A DNA stretch of 7,466 bases, from NCBI GenBank assembly GCA_017383945.1, contig JAFNUQ010000172.1, positions 1 through 7,466 on the forward strand, written 5' to 3'. Made by a program: the position numbers and the translations under genes. The notes beneath the pieces are model-generated. The model had not been told where the DNA came from. It made no database searches and was given only the letters and a program-made list of their open reading frames with translations. Below are positions 7,188 to 7,466 of this stretch, one piece after another; positions within the stretch are counted from its first letter, which is position 1; the number at the start of each line of letters is the position of its first letter. Source of the stretch: Bacteroidales bacterium (GTDB taxonomy: Bacteria > Bacteroidota > Bacteroidia > Bacteroidales > UBA932).

Positions 7188-7466
7188 GTGTGAAGATCCT
7201 AAAAGCAAGTGCTGGTTCTGGTAAAACCTATCGTCTTTCCAAAACCTATATTGACCTTCTCTTGAAGAGCAAGGCTTCATATCCATATAGGCACATCCTT
7301 GCTGTGACCTTTACCAACAAAGCCACAGCTGAGATGAAGTCACGCATCCTGCGCGATTTGTATAATAGTGAGGATCCCAAGGCTAGAAAGCTGCTTGTAG
7401 ATATACTTCACGACTATAGCGCATTTTCTGTAACGACGATAGACAAGTTCTTCCAACGGGCTTTAA
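7184..7466 (+). CDS. addA: AddA/UvrD-type helicase subunit, N-terminal part only
   Basis: An open frame of 94 codons plus one base runs off the window end with no stop. Translation begins MSVKILKASAGSGKTYRLSK. Residues 8-15 (ASAGSGKT) are the Walker A motif, with Lys14 as the nucleotide-binding lysine. ILAVTFTNKATAEMKSRI (38-55) is helicase motif Ia, and FSVTTIDKFFQR (81-92) is the TIDxFF motif Ib. These are hallmarks of superfamily 1A helicases of the AddA/RecB/UvrD kind. Placement directly after addB with a four-base overlap identifies it as AddA, the motor and second nuclease of the complex; its C-terminal nuclease domain lies beyond the window. The Walker A begins only seven residues from the start, so the usual Q-motif region ahead of it (as in B. 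subtilis AddA) is absent. An upstream start is not plausible because it would lie deep in addB. Confidence 0.94.
   Translation, partial: MSVKILKASAGSGKTYRLSKTYIDLLLKSKASYPYRHILAVTFTNKATAEMKSRILRDLYNSEDPKARKLLVDILHDYSAFSVTTIDKFFQRAL

Larger units (their letters stand above)
510..7466 (+). other. Probable operon alr-rmuC-pepC-addB-addA
   Basis: Five co-directional genes follow one promoter with gaps of 2, 10 and 3 bases and a 4-base overlap. I see no hairpin with a T-tract and no clear TAnnTTTG element between them. Internal promoters inside coding sequence cannot be excluded by eye. The 3' limit lies beyond the window. Confidence 0.75.

Noticed and set aside
1..7466. A novel defence or mobile system
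   Set aside because: All genes belong to known chromosomal families. I saw no transposase, integrase, direct-repeat array, tRNA or toxin-antitoxin pair. AddAB does attack phage DNA in other bacteria, but this is its ordinary form.

Overview
The window looks like chromosomal DNA from a member of the Bacteroidota, probably order Bacteroidales. Four things point that way: a GroEL of the expected type ending in a short Gly/Met tail; an exact TAnnTTTG promoter element of the Bacteroides sigma factor type; near absence of Shine-Dalgarno sequences at the gene starts; and a signal peptide that follows the Bacteroidota pattern of Ala-X-Ala before a mature N-terminal Gln. I cannot place it to family or genus from the sequence alone.

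Layout, all on the + strand. Positions 1-417 are the 3' end of groEL. A strong rho-independent terminator (about 441-483) closes that unit. Its T-tract runs straight into a promoter (474-503) whose -7 element ends only six bases before the next start codon. From 510 to the window's end there is a tightly packed five-gene run: alanine racemase (alr, 510-1610), RmuC (1613-3025), an exported C1B cysteine peptidase related to aminopeptidase C/bleomycin hydrolase (3036-4400), AddB nuclease subunit (4404-7187), and the first 94 codons of AddA helicase (7184 onward, cut by the window end). The spacings are 2, 10 and 3 bases and then a 4-base overlap. There is no visible terminator among them, so one transcript is likely. 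No gene-free stretch exceeds 100 bases.

How the genes fit together. AddB and AddA form the helicase-nuclease that resects double-strand DNA breaks for RecA-dependent repair. Their ATGA overlap suggests translational coupling and equal amounts. RmuC, a membrane-anchored protein with a nuclease-like core, is linked in other bacteria to limiting DNA rearrangements, so it makes sense beside addBA. Alanine racemase (cell-wall D-Ala) and the exported peptidase have no obvious part in DNA repair; they may simply share the transcript.

I see no mobile element, CRISPR array, tRNA, rRNA or clearly novel system. The points most worth a second look are the leaderless-looking alr promoter fused to the groEL terminator, the AddB without an ATP-binding P-loop, the AddA start without a Q-motif region, the export signal on a normally cytosolic peptidase family, and the mixed-function operon itself.
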